A DNA stretch of 40,656 nucleotides from Burkholderiales bacterium (GTDB lineage Bacteria; Pseudomonadota; Gammaproteobacteria; Burkholderiales; Burkholderiaceae_C), in the NCBI GenBank assembly GCA_947508055.1, contig CANNRR010000015.1, positions 1 through 40,656 of the forward strand. The letters run 5' to 3'. A program made the position numbers and the translations under genes. The first letter of the stretch is position 1, and the number at the start of each line of letters is the position of its first letter. Of the stretch, positions 27,501 to 36,407 are shown piece after piece. A model generated the notes under the pieces. That model searched no databases, was not told the origin of the DNA, and saw only the letters and a program-made list of their open reading frames with translations.

Positions 27501-28267
27501 AGCAGGCGATAGCGGATGTGCAAGCGCGCTCTGCGGCAGCACTGCCACCGTTTGACGCCATCTTTATGGACTTCCAGATGCCCGGCATGGATGGATGGGA
27601 GGCCAGTCAGCGCATTCGCAAATTGGCGGGCGGCGAGGCGGCCCCGATTGTCATCATGGTCACGGCCCATGGCCGTGAGTTGTTGTCCGAGCGCAGTGCC
27701 GCCGAGCAGGCCCGGATCAACGGATTTCTGGTCAAGCCGGTCACCGCTTCCATGTTGTTTGATGCGGTGATGGACGCCAAATCTGCCGCGGCAGCAGCGG
27801 TCCTGGGTCGCAACCCGACTGCGCCCCAAGCAATTGTCAAGCCCAAGCGGCTGCTGGGCCTGCGCCTGCTGGTCGTGGAGGACAACAAGATCAACCAGTT
27901 GGTAGCCAAGGGCTTGCTGGGGCAAGAGGGCGCCGAGGTCACGCTGGCAGATGAAGGGCAGTTGGGTGTGGCGGCCGTGAAGAACGCAAGCACGCCATTT
28001 GATGTGGTGCTGATGGACGTGCAAATGCCGGTGATGGATGGCTATGCCGCCACGCGGGTCATTCGTGAAGAGCTGGGCCTGACCGTGCTGCCCATCATCG
28101 CGATGACGGCCAACGCCATGGCCTCCGACCGGGCCGCGTGCCTGGCGGCAGGCATGAACGACCATGTCGGCAAACCATTTGACTTGGACCACCTCGTCGC
28201 CATGCTGATACGGTATGCTGGCAAGGCAGACGCCACACAGCCCGCACCGCAAGACCTGCCAAATTGA
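24560..28267 (+). CDS. Hybrid sensor histidine kinase (CHASE, two PAS, HisKA, HATPase, two receivers)
   Basis: A 1235-residue inner-membrane kinase. Membrane helices at about 9-31, 40-59 and 89-112 precede a periplasmic CHASE domain (about 118-340, with PGIRGFGFIARVP and SLGFDLGQEP). A fourth helix lies at about 395-420. Two PAS domains follow (about 435-560 and 570-690), then HisKA with phospho-acceptor His710 in [11 protein letters not shown], and HATPase with the N box around Asn827 and GGTGLGLAIS. Receiver 1 has phospho-acceptor Asp1004 (FMDFQMPGMDG) and receiver 2 Asp1153 ([11 protein letters not shown]). There is no Hpt domain, so the onward phosphotransfer partner is elsewhere. The kinase core and last receiver are close paralogues of the kinase gene at 29187. 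A PhnD-type binding-protein gene lies between the two. Confidence 0.95.
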   Translation: MKQSFTPIRLFAEVLLVVALAETLVMLALPTLAPGLTGLAEGLVDVTLLTLLAAPAVYWRSMSATRRSLAAPDGDKENTDKRFSFSLRAAIGMVAAAQLLGLAATAGMVFWLKKNLDSDAQALFDRGAERVQAEVKRRFSQPMYGLKGARGTYAASRGITRQEFRAYVESRDLAVEFPGIRGFGFIARVPRGGLGAFVAAQRADVAPEFEVQTQGQAPDLFVVQFVEPIADNRASLGFDLGQEPVRREAAERAMNTGQPALTGKISLAHDGKQSPGVLYLLPVYRNGADPVTVLQHQAALVGLLYAPMVADELFWGLAGVADSTLRVELFDGKDSQPDRLLYDSDSGTAAPPVAEVASRRALPAFDEPFPIDVGGRTMTLRLSSTDVFNASQDRSILALAGVAGALASTLIALTIWLLAVGRLRAQRQAQRMTADLDRLARVVQHTNNAVTIADTQMRITWINEGFTRLTGYTLEEARGRTPGELLGSANADPQTIQILVSAMAIGEPCRVEVLNRAKDGHEYWVDTEVQPTRDAMGVLTGFMEIGSDITLQKQTQKKLEAALRASSAMLSTVEMHTIVSIADRRGIITEVNEAFCDRSGYSRDELIGRDHKIVNSGVHSAQFWIDMWGQISAGASWRGDICNRAKDGTLYWVDSMIAPFVGDDGLVEKYVSMRTDITVRKQADEQLKVLVTRAEQASSAKSQFVANMSHEIRTPMNAILGMLKLLQNTDLTVGQLDYVEKTEGAARSLLGLLNDILDYSKVEAGKMTLDPRPFRVDRLMRDLSVILSANVGAKNIEVLFDVDPNLPKCLVGDDMRLQQVLINLGGNAIKFTSAGEVVLRLRVVEGDAQSVLVEFAMKDSGIGIAPENQAHIFSGFSQAEASTTRRYGGTGLGLAISSRMVGLLGGTLALDSVLGEGSTFHFQIRLSVAELETMPVTGATPEPAPGLLRVLIVDDNDVAREVLGHLIAPMGWIVETAASAEQAIADVQARSAAALPPFDAIFMDFQMPGMDGWEASQRIRKLAGGEAAPIVIMVTAHGRELLSERSAAEQARINGFLVKPVTASMLFDAVMDAKSAAAAAVLGRNPTAPQAIVKPKRLLGLRLLVVEDNKINQLVAKGLLGQEGAEVTLADEGQLGVAAVKNASTPFDVVLMDVQMPVMDGYAATRVIREELGLTVLPIIAMTANAMASDRAACLAAGMNDHVGKPFDLDHLVAMLIRYAGKADATQPAPQDLPN

Positions 28268-28284
28268 TTGACCGGAGAATCACC

Positions 28285-29157
28285 GTGACTCACTTGAAAC
28301 CCATGAATCGTCTGAGGCGCTCCATGTTCATGGCTGCGGGTCTGGCCGCCATGTGTACCACCCTACCGGCGCCGGCACAGGAAAATGGCGTCTATCGCTT
28401 TTCACCGGTGAACCAATATGGCATCGAACTGACTGCCAGTTACTGGAATCCGATCATTGATTACGTCAGCGCCAAGAGTGGTGTGAAGTTGCAGCTCAGG
28501 ATCGGGCGCACCTCGGCAGACACCACGGCCTATGTGCTGGCGAATGAAGTGGAGTTCGTGTTTTCCAACCACCTGTTCAGCCCGGACCGCGACCAACTCG
28601 GCTGGAAAGTGTTTGGCCGTCGCGCCACCACGGCGATTCGTAGCCAGATTGTGGTGCTGGCCGATTCGCCCATCACCAAGCTGGAGCAGTTGGCCAACGA
28701 GGCAGTGGCCTTTCCTGGACCCGAGGCCACCGTTGCCTACAAGTTTTCGTACGCCAACCTGCTGAACCAGAAGATTCCGGTGCAGGTGGTGTTTGCCGGT
28801 AATATGGATGGTGCTTTTGCGCAATTGGCCAGCGGCAAGGTCAAAGCGGTGGGCACCCACACGCAACTCAGCAGCGGCTGGTCGAAGCGCGAGGGCAAAG
28901 CGGTGCGTTCGCTGTGGGAATCCGAACCGCTCAATGACCTGGCGTTGATGGCGTCCAAAAATGTCGTCGCCAAGGACCTGGCGGCAGTTAGCAAAGCCTT
29001 TCTGGAGATGGGCCGCGATCCGCAAGGGAAAAAAGTGCTGGCCAGTGCCTGCGAGTTGGTGAAGTTGCCGCCTGACACTGTTTTTGCTCCCTCCACGGGG
29101 GCTGATTACAGTGCCTATCGCAACTTTTACCAGACGGCACCGGCTAATCTGCGCTGA
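28285..29157 (+). CDS. PhnD-like periplasmic binding protein linked to sensor kinases
   Basis: A 290-residue protein of the phosphate/phosphite/phosphonate (PhnD) binding-protein family. The proposed start is GTG 28285, with GGAG 7 bases before it; a TTG overlapping the kinase stop (28264) and ATG 28303 are alternatives. The signal peptide ends near PAPAQ. Family features are the first-strand RFSPVNQYGIE, WNPIIDYVSAKSGVKLQLR, EVEFVFSNHLFSP in the first lobe, VAFPGPEATVAYKFSY and a DYSAYRNFY tail. No transporter genes are nearby: hybrid kinases flank it on both sides, 17 bases after one stop and 29 bases before the next start. It is likely a ligand-presenting subunit for the downstream kinase, as TorT is for TorS. 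The ligand could be any small anion. Confidence 0.85.
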   Translation: MTHLKPMNRLRRSMFMAAGLAAMCTTLPAPAQENGVYRFSPVNQYGIELTASYWNPIIDYVSAKSGVKLQLRIGRTSADTTAYVLANEVEFVFSNHLFSPDRDQLGWKVFGRRATTAIRSQIVVLADSPITKLEQLANEAVAFPGPEATVAYKFSYANLLNQKIPVQVVFAGNMDGAFAQLASGKVKAVGTHTQLSSGWSKREGKAVRSLWESEPLNDLALMASKNVVAKDLAAVSKAFLEMGRDPQGKKVLASACELVKLPPDTVFAPSTGADYSAYRNFYQTAPANLR

Positions 29158-29186
29158 CATTTTGGAAACGGCTAATTGACGCGACC

Positions 29187-31847
29187 ATGAAATTCCTCGC
29201 GCGCCTCGTCCCTTCCTCGCTCACCAACCGGGTGTTCGCGCTGTACGCCATCACCTTGCTGGTGTTTGTGGGTGGCGGGCTTGGGCTGTTTTTGAAATAC
29301 CAGTTCAACCAGCAGGTGGAGGAAACGGAGCTTTCTGCGGTCATGTTGATTGAGGTGGTTGCGCAGTCTGTTCAGGATAGCGTGGTCATTGGGGACTTTG
29401 ATTCGGTACAGAAAATCCTGAATAAGGGCGTGCAGGGGTCGCAGTTTTCGACGGCCGTGTTTATCGACATCAGTGGCGGACGGGTGCGTGCTGAAAACTC
29501 GGCCAAAGCCAAGGGCACTGCACCGGGCTGGTTGATCGAATGGGTTCAAAAATCACTCGACGACGTGAATCGCAATGTCTCGGTGGGCGGCAAAGACTAC
29601 GGCATTTTGCGTTTGCAATTCGATGTGCCGTTTGTTGCTGCAAGGCTGTGGTCGGTGACCCTGTTGGCATTGGGTGGGGGCCTTTCCAGTTTGATCATTG
29701 GTTTGGTATTTATTCGCGTGGCACTGGGCCGTTGGTTGGGTGGGTTGGTACTGTTACGAGAAACGGTGGAAGCTCTTGGAACGGGTGCCTCCACCACCAG
29801 GGAACTGGTGATCGACAACGCCCCGCTGGAAATTCAGAGCCTGGTGGATATGGTCAACCGAACGGCGACCCTGGTGCGGGAGCGGGAGTTCTCCCGGCGC
29901 GCGCTGGACCAACAGAAGTTTGCGCTGGACCAGCACGCCATCGTCAGCGTAGCGGATTCCGATGGCACCATTCTGTACGCCAATGACCGCCTGTGTGACA
30001 TCACAGGCTACAGCCGTGCAGAACTGCTGGGACGCAAACTCAGCGAGCTTCGGTCGGGCCTGCATCCACAGTCGTACTTTGACCGGTCCAGGCATGCCTT
30101 GGCTGAGGGCAAAGTGTGGCGAGGTGAAATTTGCAGTCGCAAACGTAGCGGAGAACTGTACTGGGTCGACGCAACCATGGTGCCGCTGCTGGCCGAAGAT
30201 GGCCATTCGAGCCAGTACATCACCATCCGCACCGATATCACGGCACGCAAGCAAGCAGAGCAGGAGCGCCAGGCGGCCAATGAAGTTTTGGCTGCGCGCA
30301 CCACACAGCTACAAATTACGCTGGACCACATTTCCCAGGGCGTGATGATGGTAGCAGCCAATGGTGACGTCGTATTTCAGAGCCGCCGTGTACTCGATTT
30401 GCTGGAGATTCCGCAGCATCTGCACGCTGCCGGGCTGGCCGAAATCACCCTGTTCCAGACCGAGCGTGGCGATTTTGGTACCGATTTTGACCGGGTCGAT
30501 GAAGTGGCTCGCCCCTATTTACGCTCGGTAGGCAGCTCAGATCGTGCTATTGCACCACCGGGCGTATATACGCGGCGCACGCCGTCAGACCGTACGCTGG
30601 AAATCAAGTCAACACCCTTGCCATCCGGTGGTTTTGTGCGAACCTTTAACGACGTCTCAGGTTATGTGCAGGCACTGGCGCGTGCCGAGCAGGCCAGTAT
30701 TGCCAAGGGACAGTTTTTGGCCAATATGAGCCACGAGATCCGTACGCCCATGAACGCCATTCTGGGCCTGCTCAATATGTTGCAGGACACCGCGTTGAAC
30801 GCGACCCAGCTCGATTTTGTCAGCAAGACCGAAGGTGCGGCCCGTTCGCTACTGGGCCTTCTGAATGACATTCTGGATTTCTCCAAGGTAGAGGCCGGCA
30901 AGATGACGCTGGACCCACACCCATTCAGTCTGGACAAGATGCTGAAGGATTTGGAGGTCATCCTCGCTTCCAGCGTGGGCGACAAACCGGTCACGCTGCG
31001 CGTTGATGTCAAGCCTGACGTGCCGCGGGTGCTGCTGGGTGATGACATGCGCTTGCAGCAGGTGCTGATTAACCTGGGCGGCAACGCCATCAAATTCAGC
31101 AACGGGGGGGATGTGGTGTTGCGGGTGCGCCAGGTGGAACGAAGCAATACGGACACGGTGCTGGAGTTTGCCATGTGCGACAGTGGTATTGGTATTGCGC
31201 CCGAGAACCAGGCGCATATTTTTAGCGGCTTTTCTCAGGCCGAGGCATCTACCACGCGCCGCTTTGGCGGAACCGGGCTGGGCCTATCCATTTCCAGCCG
31301 GTTGGTGGCGCTGTTAGGAGGCGAACTGCAGTTAAGGAGCACCGAAGGGCAGGGCAGCACGTTTTACTTCCAGATTCGCTTACCTCTGGCCAGTCTGCCC
31401 GTCGTGGAGTTGCCGGCACCTGCGGTGCAGGGAGTCGCCGCTCCCGACCGGGTCAAACGACTGCAGGGACTGCGGGTGCTGGTGGTCGAGGACAACAAGA
31501 TCAACCAGATGGTGGCCAAGGGCTTGTTGTCGAAGGAGGGGGCCGACGTTACCCTGGCCGACAACGGCCAATTGGGCGTAGATGCTGTGGCAGCGGCCCA
31601 GCCTCCATTTGACGCGGTGTTGATGGATGTGCAAATGCCGGTGATGGACGGTTACGCCGCCACCCGTTTCATCCGCCACCAGATGGGGCAAATTGCTTTG
31701 CCCATCATCGCCATGACCGCGAATGCCATGGAGTCGGATCGAGCTGCCTGCCTGCAAGCCGGCATGGATGAGCACATTGGCAAACCCTTCGATTTAAACC
31801 ACCTCGTGGCCACGCTGTTGCGCCTTTGCCGACAGCGACCCGCGTAG
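29187..31847 (+). CDS. Hybrid sensor histidine kinase (periplasmic sensor, HAMP, PAS, HisKA, HATPase, receiver)
   Basis: An 886-residue membrane kinase. It has helices at about 14-36 and 154-180 with a periplasmic region of about 115 residues between, a HAMP linker, a PAS domain (about 250-355), a second PAS-like region (about 370-480), HisKA with His516 in [11 protein letters not shown], HATPase with [10 protein letters not shown], and one receiver with Asp814. The core from HisKA onward closely resembles the kinase at 24560, for example [12 protein letters not shown] and [18 protein letters not shown] in both, but one receiver and the CHASE domain are absent. The small periplasmic domain could dock the PhnD-like protein encoded just upstream. 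Its last codons (RQRPA, stop TAG) lie inside a composite repeat. Confidence 0.95.
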   Translation: MKFLARLVPSSLTNRVFALYAITLLVFVGGGLGLFLKYQFNQQVEETELSAVMLIEVVAQSVQDSVVIGDFDSVQKILNKGVQGSQFSTAVFIDISGGRVRAENSAKAKGTAPGWLIEWVQKSLDDVNRNVSVGGKDYGILRLQFDVPFVAARLWSVTLLALGGGLSSLIIGLVFIRVALGRWLGGLVLLRETVEALGTGASTTRELVIDNAPLEIQSLVDMVNRTATLVREREFSRRALDQQKFALDQHAIVSVADSDGTILYANDRLCDITGYSRAELLGRKLSELRSGLHPQSYFDRSRHALAEGKVWRGEICSRKRSGELYWVDATMVPLLAEDGHSSQYITIRTDITARKQAEQERQAANEVLAARTTQLQITLDHISQGVMMVAANGDVVFQSRRVLDLLEIPQHLHAAGLAEITLFQTERGDFGTDFDRVDEVARPYLRSVGSSDRAIAPPGVYTRRTPSDRTLEIKSTPLPSGGFVRTFNDVSGYVQALARAEQASIAKGQFLANMSHEIRTPMNAILGLLNMLQDTALNATQLDFVSKTEGAARSLLGLLNDILDFSKVEAGKMTLDPHPFSLDKMLKDLEVILASSVGDKPVTLRVDVKPDVPRVLLGDDMRLQQVLINLGGNAIKFSNGGDVVLRVRQVERSNTDTVLEFAMCDSGIGIAPENQAHIFSGFSQAEASTTRRFGGTGLGLSISSRLVALLGGELQLRSTEGQGSTFYFQIRLPLASLPVVELPAPAVQGVAAPDRVKRLQGLRVLVVEDNKINQMVAKGLLSKEGADVTLADNGQLGVDAVAAAQPPFDAVLMDVQMPVMDGYAATRFIRHQMGQIALPIIAMTANAMESDRAACLQAGMDEHIGKPFDLNHLVATLLRLCRQRPA

Positions 31848-31946
31848 CGGTGGAGCGTGGGGGCAGGTTTCCCCGCCGGGCCGCCCCAAGGGGAAACGCT
31901 CCCCCTCGGGGGGCAGCGACCCGCGTAGCGGTGGAGCGTGGGGGCA
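31833..31946. repeat. Composite palindromic repeat between convergent genes (copy 2)
   Basis: A perfect 33-base direct repeat (31833-31865 and 31914-31946) flanks a GC-rich core. The core contains the inverted pair GTTTCCCC (31867-31874) and GGGGAAAC (31890-31897), the shared GGGCCGCCCCAAG, and the CCCCC-TCG-GGGGG hairpin at 31901-31913. It supplies the last five codons and stop of the kinase gene and ends 3 bases before the uup stop. By position and structure it could act as a two-way transcription terminator. Confidence 0.85.
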
Positions 31947-31949
31947 AAA

Positions 31950-33914
31950 TTAGCCGGGCTTGCCCAGCACTTCCCAGCGATCGAGTGCGGCCATCAGTTC
32001 ATCGTCGATTTGGGCGCTGCGGGTGGCCAACCGCATGGCCCGCACGTTGTCGATGGAATACAGGCTACCGTCGGCCAGTGCGCGGCTGATCTCGCTTTGC
32101 TCGGCTTCCAGCGCGGCAATCAGGTTCGGCAGGCCGTCGAGTTCGCGCTGCTCTTTGAAGCTGAGCTTTTTCGCCTTCGCAGGCGGAGGTGCGGCGGGCG
32201 CGGTCGCTGACACAGCGATGCTGGCTTGCTCTTGTTTTTGTAGCTGCTCACGCTCGTAGTTAAAGGGCTTGGCGGTTGTTTTCCCAAGAGCCGCATTGAT
32301 TTCATTGGCCCGTTTGGTCTGAATCAACCAGTCGCTTACGTCACCTTCGTACTCGCGCCACTTGGCATCGCCTTCAAAGGCAATGGTGCTGGTGACTACG
32401 TTGTCCAAAAAGGTTCGGTCGTGACTGACCAGAAACACCGTGCCATCGTAGTTTTGCAGCAGGTCTTCCAGCAGTTCCAGCGTGTCAATGTCCAGGTCGT
32501 TGGTCGGCTCATCGAGCACCAGCACATTGGCGGGGCGGGCGAACAGGCGCGCCAGCAACAGGCGATTGCGCTCGCCACCACTCAAACTGCGTACCGGCGA
32601 GTTGGCGCGCGCGGGCGAGAACAAAAAGTCGCCCAGGTAACTCTTGACGTGCTTCTTCTGGTTGCCAATCTCGATCCATTCGCTGCCGGGGCTGATGAAG
32701 TCTTCCAGTGTGGCGTCCAGGTCGAGTGCGTTGCGCATCTGGTCGAAATAGGCCACCGATATATTCGCACCCTGACGCACGGTGCCCCAGGGGCTGTGGC
32801 CGGGTTCCGGTGCAGGCGAATTCGGAGGTGCCGGGTCGGCCTTGTGCTCGCCCAAAATGAGCTTCAGCAAGGTGGTCTTGCCGGCACCATTGGGCCCCAG
32901 CAAACCAATCTTGTCGCCGCGCAGGATGGTTGCAGAAAAGTCGTGCACGATCGTGTGATCACCAAAAGTTTTTGACACATGTGTGAGTTCGGCGACCAAC
33001 TTGCCGCTGGCCGCGCCACTGCTCACATCCATGTTGACGCTGCCCACCACCTCGCGCCTGGCCTGGTGCTTGGCACGCAATTCACCCAGACGCACGATGC
33101 GCGCTGTGGCGCGGGTGCGGCGGGCCTCCACGCCCTTGCGAATCCAGATTTCTTCCTGTGCCAGCAACTTGTCGGCCTTGGCGCTGATCACGGCCTCTTG
33201 TGCCAGTTGCTCTTCCTTTTGCAACAAGTAGGCGCCAAAGTTGCCGGGATAACTGAGCAGTTTGCCCCGGTCCAGTTCCACAATGCGTGTGGCCACGTTG
33301 TCCAGAAACGAGCGGTCGTGGGTGATGGTGATGATGCTGCCTTTGAAATCGACCAGCAAGCCTTCGAGCCACTCGATCGAGTCCAGGTCCAGGTGGTTGG
33401 TCGGCTCATCGAGCAACAGCACATCGGGCTGCGCAACCAGAGCCTGTGCCAGCGCCACCCGCTTTTTGGTGCCGCCAGACAGGGTGCTGACAATCGCTTC
33501 GGGGTTCAGGTGCAGGCGTTGCAGGGTCTCGTTGACCCGTTGCTCCCAGTTCCAGCCGTCCAGCGTCTCGATCTCGCTTTGCATCGCGTCGAGGTCTCCA
33601 TGGCCCAGACAATATTCCTCAATCAGGCCTATAACCCTCTCCAGGCCTGCGCGAACAGCTATAAAAACGGTAGCATCTGCATCCAGCTGGGGCTCTTGCG
33701 CCACGTAAGAGATGCGGGTGCCGCTTTGCACCTGCACCACGCCGTCATCCGGTTTTTCCATCCCACCCAAAATCTTGAGCATGGAGGACTTGCCTGCACC
33801 GTTTCGGCCAATCAGGCCCACGCGCTCGGCGGTTTCCAGTGAAAAATCAGCGTGGTCGAGAAGCGGGACGTGCCCAAATGCCAGCTGGGCGTCAAGTAAA
33901 GTGATAAGTGCCAT
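31950..33914 (-). CDS. uup: ABC-F ATPase, Uup family
   Basis: A 654-residue soluble tandem ATPase without membrane domains. ABC-F proteins act at the ribosome; Uup is also linked to genome stability. Domain 1 has LIGRNGAGKSS, LSGGTKKRVALA, VLLLDEPTNHLDL; domain 2 has LLGPNGAGKTT, LSGGERNRLLLA, VLVLDEPTNDLDI. The linker between them is rich in charged residues (RKGVEARRTRATARIVR). The C-terminal region after about 560 is a DNA-binding coiled coil as in Uup, with KKLSFKEQRELDGLPNLI. A 17-residue Pro-rich insertion (DPAPPNSPAPEPGHSPW) interrupts domain 2 after the Walker A helix, before TVRQGANISVAYFDQ. It is convergent with the second hybrid kinase. Confidence 0.93.
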   Translation of the reverse strand: MALITLLDAQLAFGHVPLLDHADFSLETAERVGLIGRNGAGKSSMLKILGGMEKPDDGVVQVQSGTRISYVAQEPQLDADATVFIAVRAGLERVIGLIEEYCLGHGDLDAMQSEIETLDGWNWEQRVNETLQRLHLNPEAIVSTLSGGTKKRVALAQALVAQPDVLLLDEPTNHLDLDSIEWLEGLLVDFKGSIITITHDRSFLDNVATRIVELDRGKLLSYPGNFGAYLLQKEEQLAQEAVISAKADKLLAQEEIWIRKGVEARRTRATARIVRLGELRAKHQARREVVGSVNMDVSSGAASGKLVAELTHVSKTFGDHTIVHDFSATILRGDKIGLLGPNGAGKTTLLKLILGEHKADPAPPNSPAPEPGHSPWGTVRQGANISVAYFDQMRNALDLDATLEDFISPGSEWIEIGNQKKHVKSYLGDFLFSPARANSPVRSLSGGERNRLLLARLFARPANVLVLDEPTNDLDIDTLELLEDLLQNYDGTVFLVSHDRTFLDNVVTSTIAFEGDAKWREYEGDVSDWLIQTKRANEINAALGKTTAKPFNYEREQLQKQEQASIAVSATAPAAPPPAKAKKLSFKEQRELDGLPNLIAALEAEQSEISRALADGSLYSIDNVRAMRLATRSAQIDDELMAALDRWEVLGKPG

Positions 33915-34090
33915 GTGGGCAGGATTATCCCCTGTGCCGTTGTAATAGTCGAAGTGTCCGTTGGGGTAACGCTTCTCTTCTGCGCGCGCGATGTCCCGGC
34001 TTGAGGTTGGCAGGTCAATACATGATGTCTAAACCTTTAGCTGAACGAGTATCACCTACTAATTGATCTCTTGAACGCAGCAACAGCACT

Positions 34091-35743
34091 TCAATAAGAA
34101 ACCAAAATCGGCTCACTGCGGACAGTCACTGAAGTGGAAGTCACCGGATTAACTACGGTCACAGCCAATACAGCAGTCACAGAGACCGTCGGAAGTATTA
34201 CGACCCAAACACCCTTATTAAATACAGCATTGTGGAATGAAAACTGGAATCCCAATGTTCCTGCAGTTGTCGTGTTGGTGGCCCCAACTTTGGTGGCTAA
34301 ATAGCCCCCATTGTCGTAGCCATTCCACGGGTTGAGGTACGGAGGGTCTTGGTATGCATTGAGCCACGTCTGTGAACAATTGGCGCCGGACACACCAATC
34401 GGCGGGCGGTCACAAAGCCGCACTGCGCTGCTGAATTCCCAACGCGCATTGACCGTAACAGCGTCCGCCGTACCGTCCGTATGCACGACTGGCTTGATTT
34501 CCATCCCTGTGGTCTTGAAGGGGACTTCAACCTTAAAGTATCGGCAGCAGTCGCCTGACGCCAAGTCTCCTGCCAAAACAGTGGGTACCCCTAACTCGAT
34601 TCTGGCAGCGGCGGCCCTGGGTAAGACAAACGGTGAGGGGAACGCGTAATTAGTGCTCGGTAATGTTCCTGATTGTTCTGGCGTTTGAGCGTCGTTCAAA
34701 TAGGCAAGAACTCGGACCTTGGCGTTGGGCTTTGCTGGCACGCTGAAATTACCTGCTCCGTCAGTGATGTCAATTGATATACCAACGTAATCAACGCCGA
34801 TCACCGCCACGGTAACGCCAGCAAAAGCAGCACCGGATTCATCAACAACCTTACCGGTCACCTGGATGGGATTCACGACTGCCCCCACCAGCCAGCTTGA
34901 AAAGTGTGAAACGGTTCCCTCGTAATATGCATTTGGAGCCGTCCCGACTAATGTTGCGGTACTGTCCAGCAGCCACCTGCCGGCTTGGGCGTCGAACGAA
35001 AATAGCTGGGCAGAGGCTGGGAGGTTAGCAACAGTGGCGATGGTCGGAAACTGAACTTTCGCCGACTTGCCAGGTGCAAGATTCAGGGCGTTTCCAGCGC
35101 TGTCTTTGAACACAATCGACACTGCCCCGTACGCCTGAAGATTTCCACTGGCCGTTGTGTAGTCACCTGGAATACCCGATGGCCTTGAAGCGTCATTCAA
35201 GAGTGTCAGTTCGGCAGTGACGCCACCTATGGGAGTGGCGCCTGATCCACTGAGGAATGCATTGGCTGGCAAGGTCACTTTCGCCAACGAGGATGGGTCT
35301 GCCAGGACTTGCGCCAAGGCAGAATCAAACGTGTAACTCATGCCAGTTGGATATGCAGGCAACTTGACCCGCTGCCTGCCCTGGCTGGCATTGAGATTGA
35401 CCACAATGGAGTTGTCGGCGTGACCCGCGGCCGAGACCGAAACAACTGTTCGCCCAAGAGCCAAATCCTTTACCGAGAAACTCCCGTCTGGTCCGGTGAC
35501 TACTGTCTTGCCGCCAGCAGTGACTTTGGCACCCAGAAGTGGCGTACCGCTAACTTGGTCAAACGCAATGCCAAATACGGTTCCTGATGTGTCAAATACA
35601 GCGGGTGGCGATGTTGAACTTGGAGTCCCCGCTGAACTTCCTCCCCCTCCCCCTCCGCCACCGCATCCGGCTAGTGCCACCAAAAACAGGCTTAAAAACC
35701 CCTGGACCAGGATGCGGAAAAAGTTGCCCTTCGGAATTGACAT
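34091..35743 (-). CDS. Lipoprotein with carboxypeptidase-regulatory-like domains
   Basis: A 550-residue probable lipoprotein. The signal peptide ends in the lipobox ALAGC, followed by a run of eight Gly and a Ser/Thr/Pro linker. Residues about 55-115 are a carboxypeptidase regulatory-like (Ig-like) domain: GIAFDQVSGTPLLGAKVTAG, TGPDGSFSVKDL. The middle (about 125-290) resembles FAM171-type proteins: PANAFLSGSGATPIGGVTAE, IPGDYTTASGNLQAYGAVSI. A second regulatory-like domain follows (GKVVDESGAAFAGVTVAVIG). The C-terminal 200 residues are novel to me. ATG 35743 (MSIPKGN) gives the best signal peptide; ATG 35755 and TTG 35761 are also in frame. No neighbour suggests a pathway. A surface adhesion or binding role is a guess. 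Confidence 0.8.
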   Translation of the reverse strand: MSIPKGNFFRILVQGFLSLFLVALAGCGGGGGGGGSSAGTPSSTSPPAVFDTSGTVFGIAFDQVSGTPLLGAKVTAGGKTVVTGPDGSFSVKDLALGRTVVSVSAAGHADNSIVVNLNASQGRQRVKLPAYPTGMSYTFDSALAQVLADPSSLAKVTLPANAFLSGSGATPIGGVTAELTLLNDASRPSGIPGDYTTASGNLQAYGAVSIVFKDSAGNALNLAPGKSAKVQFPTIATVANLPASAQLFSFDAQAGRWLLDSTATLVGTAPNAYYEGTVSHFSSWLVGAVVNPIQVTGKVVDESGAAFAGVTVAVIGVDYVGISIDITDGAGNFSVPAKPNAKVRVLAYLNDAQTPEQSGTLPSTNYAFPSPFVLPRAAAARIELGVPTVLAGDLASGDCCRYFKVEVPFKTTGMEIKPVVHTDGTADAVTVNARWEFSSAVRLCDRPPIGVSGANCSQTWLNAYQDPPYLNPWNGYDNGGYLATKVGATNTTTAGTLGFQFSFHNAVFNKGVWVVILPTVSVTAVLAVTVVNPVTSTSVTVRSEPILVSY

Positions 35744-36025
35744 GTCAGCACCCATTGTCAAAAAGGTGACCGACAGCGGCGCTGTCTTCAGAGCTTTGTG
35801 GATTCATGCTAACAGAGGGACCGAACGCGAAGCTCTTGTGAGGAATATCCGGCCATTGGAAAAGGTTATTGTCGCCTTTGACCCAGGTTAAAGGTCAATT
35901 GCCCTATCGGTGCACACCTCAACCCTGATGCGTTTGGGACGACACAGTCGCGTGCCGCCAGTCCAGTCGTTGATGTGTTGGCGTCGGGTGCGACGGTTGA
36001 AAAACACCTTCGTAGAATCCATGCC

Positions 36026-36325
36026 TCACTTTTTAGTGAGGTGTTGGTAAGCTGCGCCACCCGCACCGGCCGATAAACCGCTGCCCGTCGCAATTGCTGC
36101 CACCTTCGCTACGTCAACTCCTTTGCGTGTGCCATCAGACACTACAACTGAAGCCCTGACTAGTGCAGTCTTTGCGATTCGTATCCCATCGCCGATATTT
36201 GCTCCTGCCGCCTCAGCCATTGTTGCAGCTGATTTTCCTGTCTTTTGCCCCAGTTCTTTTGCATCAACCCTCAGTTTGGATGCTGCCGCTTTAGCGTCAG
36301 CGGTGATTTCGGTGAAATTCTTCAT
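36026..36325 (-). CDS. Small Ala/Lys-rich helical protein, unknown function
   Basis: A 99-residue protein, MKNFTEITADAKAAASK at the start, rich in Ala, Lys, Thr and Gly, predicted mostly alpha-helical. A less polar segment at about 70-90 (KVAAIATGSGLSAGAGGAAY) might touch a membrane. An AGAAGG precedes the ATG by only 2 bases, which is short. I do not recognise a family; the composition recalls phasin-like or stress-related small proteins, but that is weak. It lies 82 bases downstream of the next gene on the same strand. Reasonable codon structure supports it as a real gene. Confidence 0.6.
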   Translation of the reverse strand: MKNFTEITADAKAAASKLRVDAKELGQKTGKSAATMAEAAGANIGDGIRIAKTALVRASVVVSDGTRKGVDVAKVAAIATGSGLSAGAGGAAYQHLTKK

Positions 36326-36407
36326 ATCCTTCTGGCTTTGATTCGTTTGATGCGGATGGCAATCCTACCTGAGTCCCAGGCGGCGCAATGAGGAGCCATC
36401 GGGCCCG

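Noticed and set aside
33656..33685. A stretch in uup (GCTATAAAAACGGTAGCA) resembling the start of the stem-loop repeat family
   Set aside because: Too short, no closing stem, and the encoded residues fit the Uup family without any insertion.
35866..36093. Minus-strand open frame of 75 codons between the lipoprotein and the small helical protein
   Set aside because: Overlaps the end of the better-supported 99-residue gene and has no start signal or recognisable sequence.
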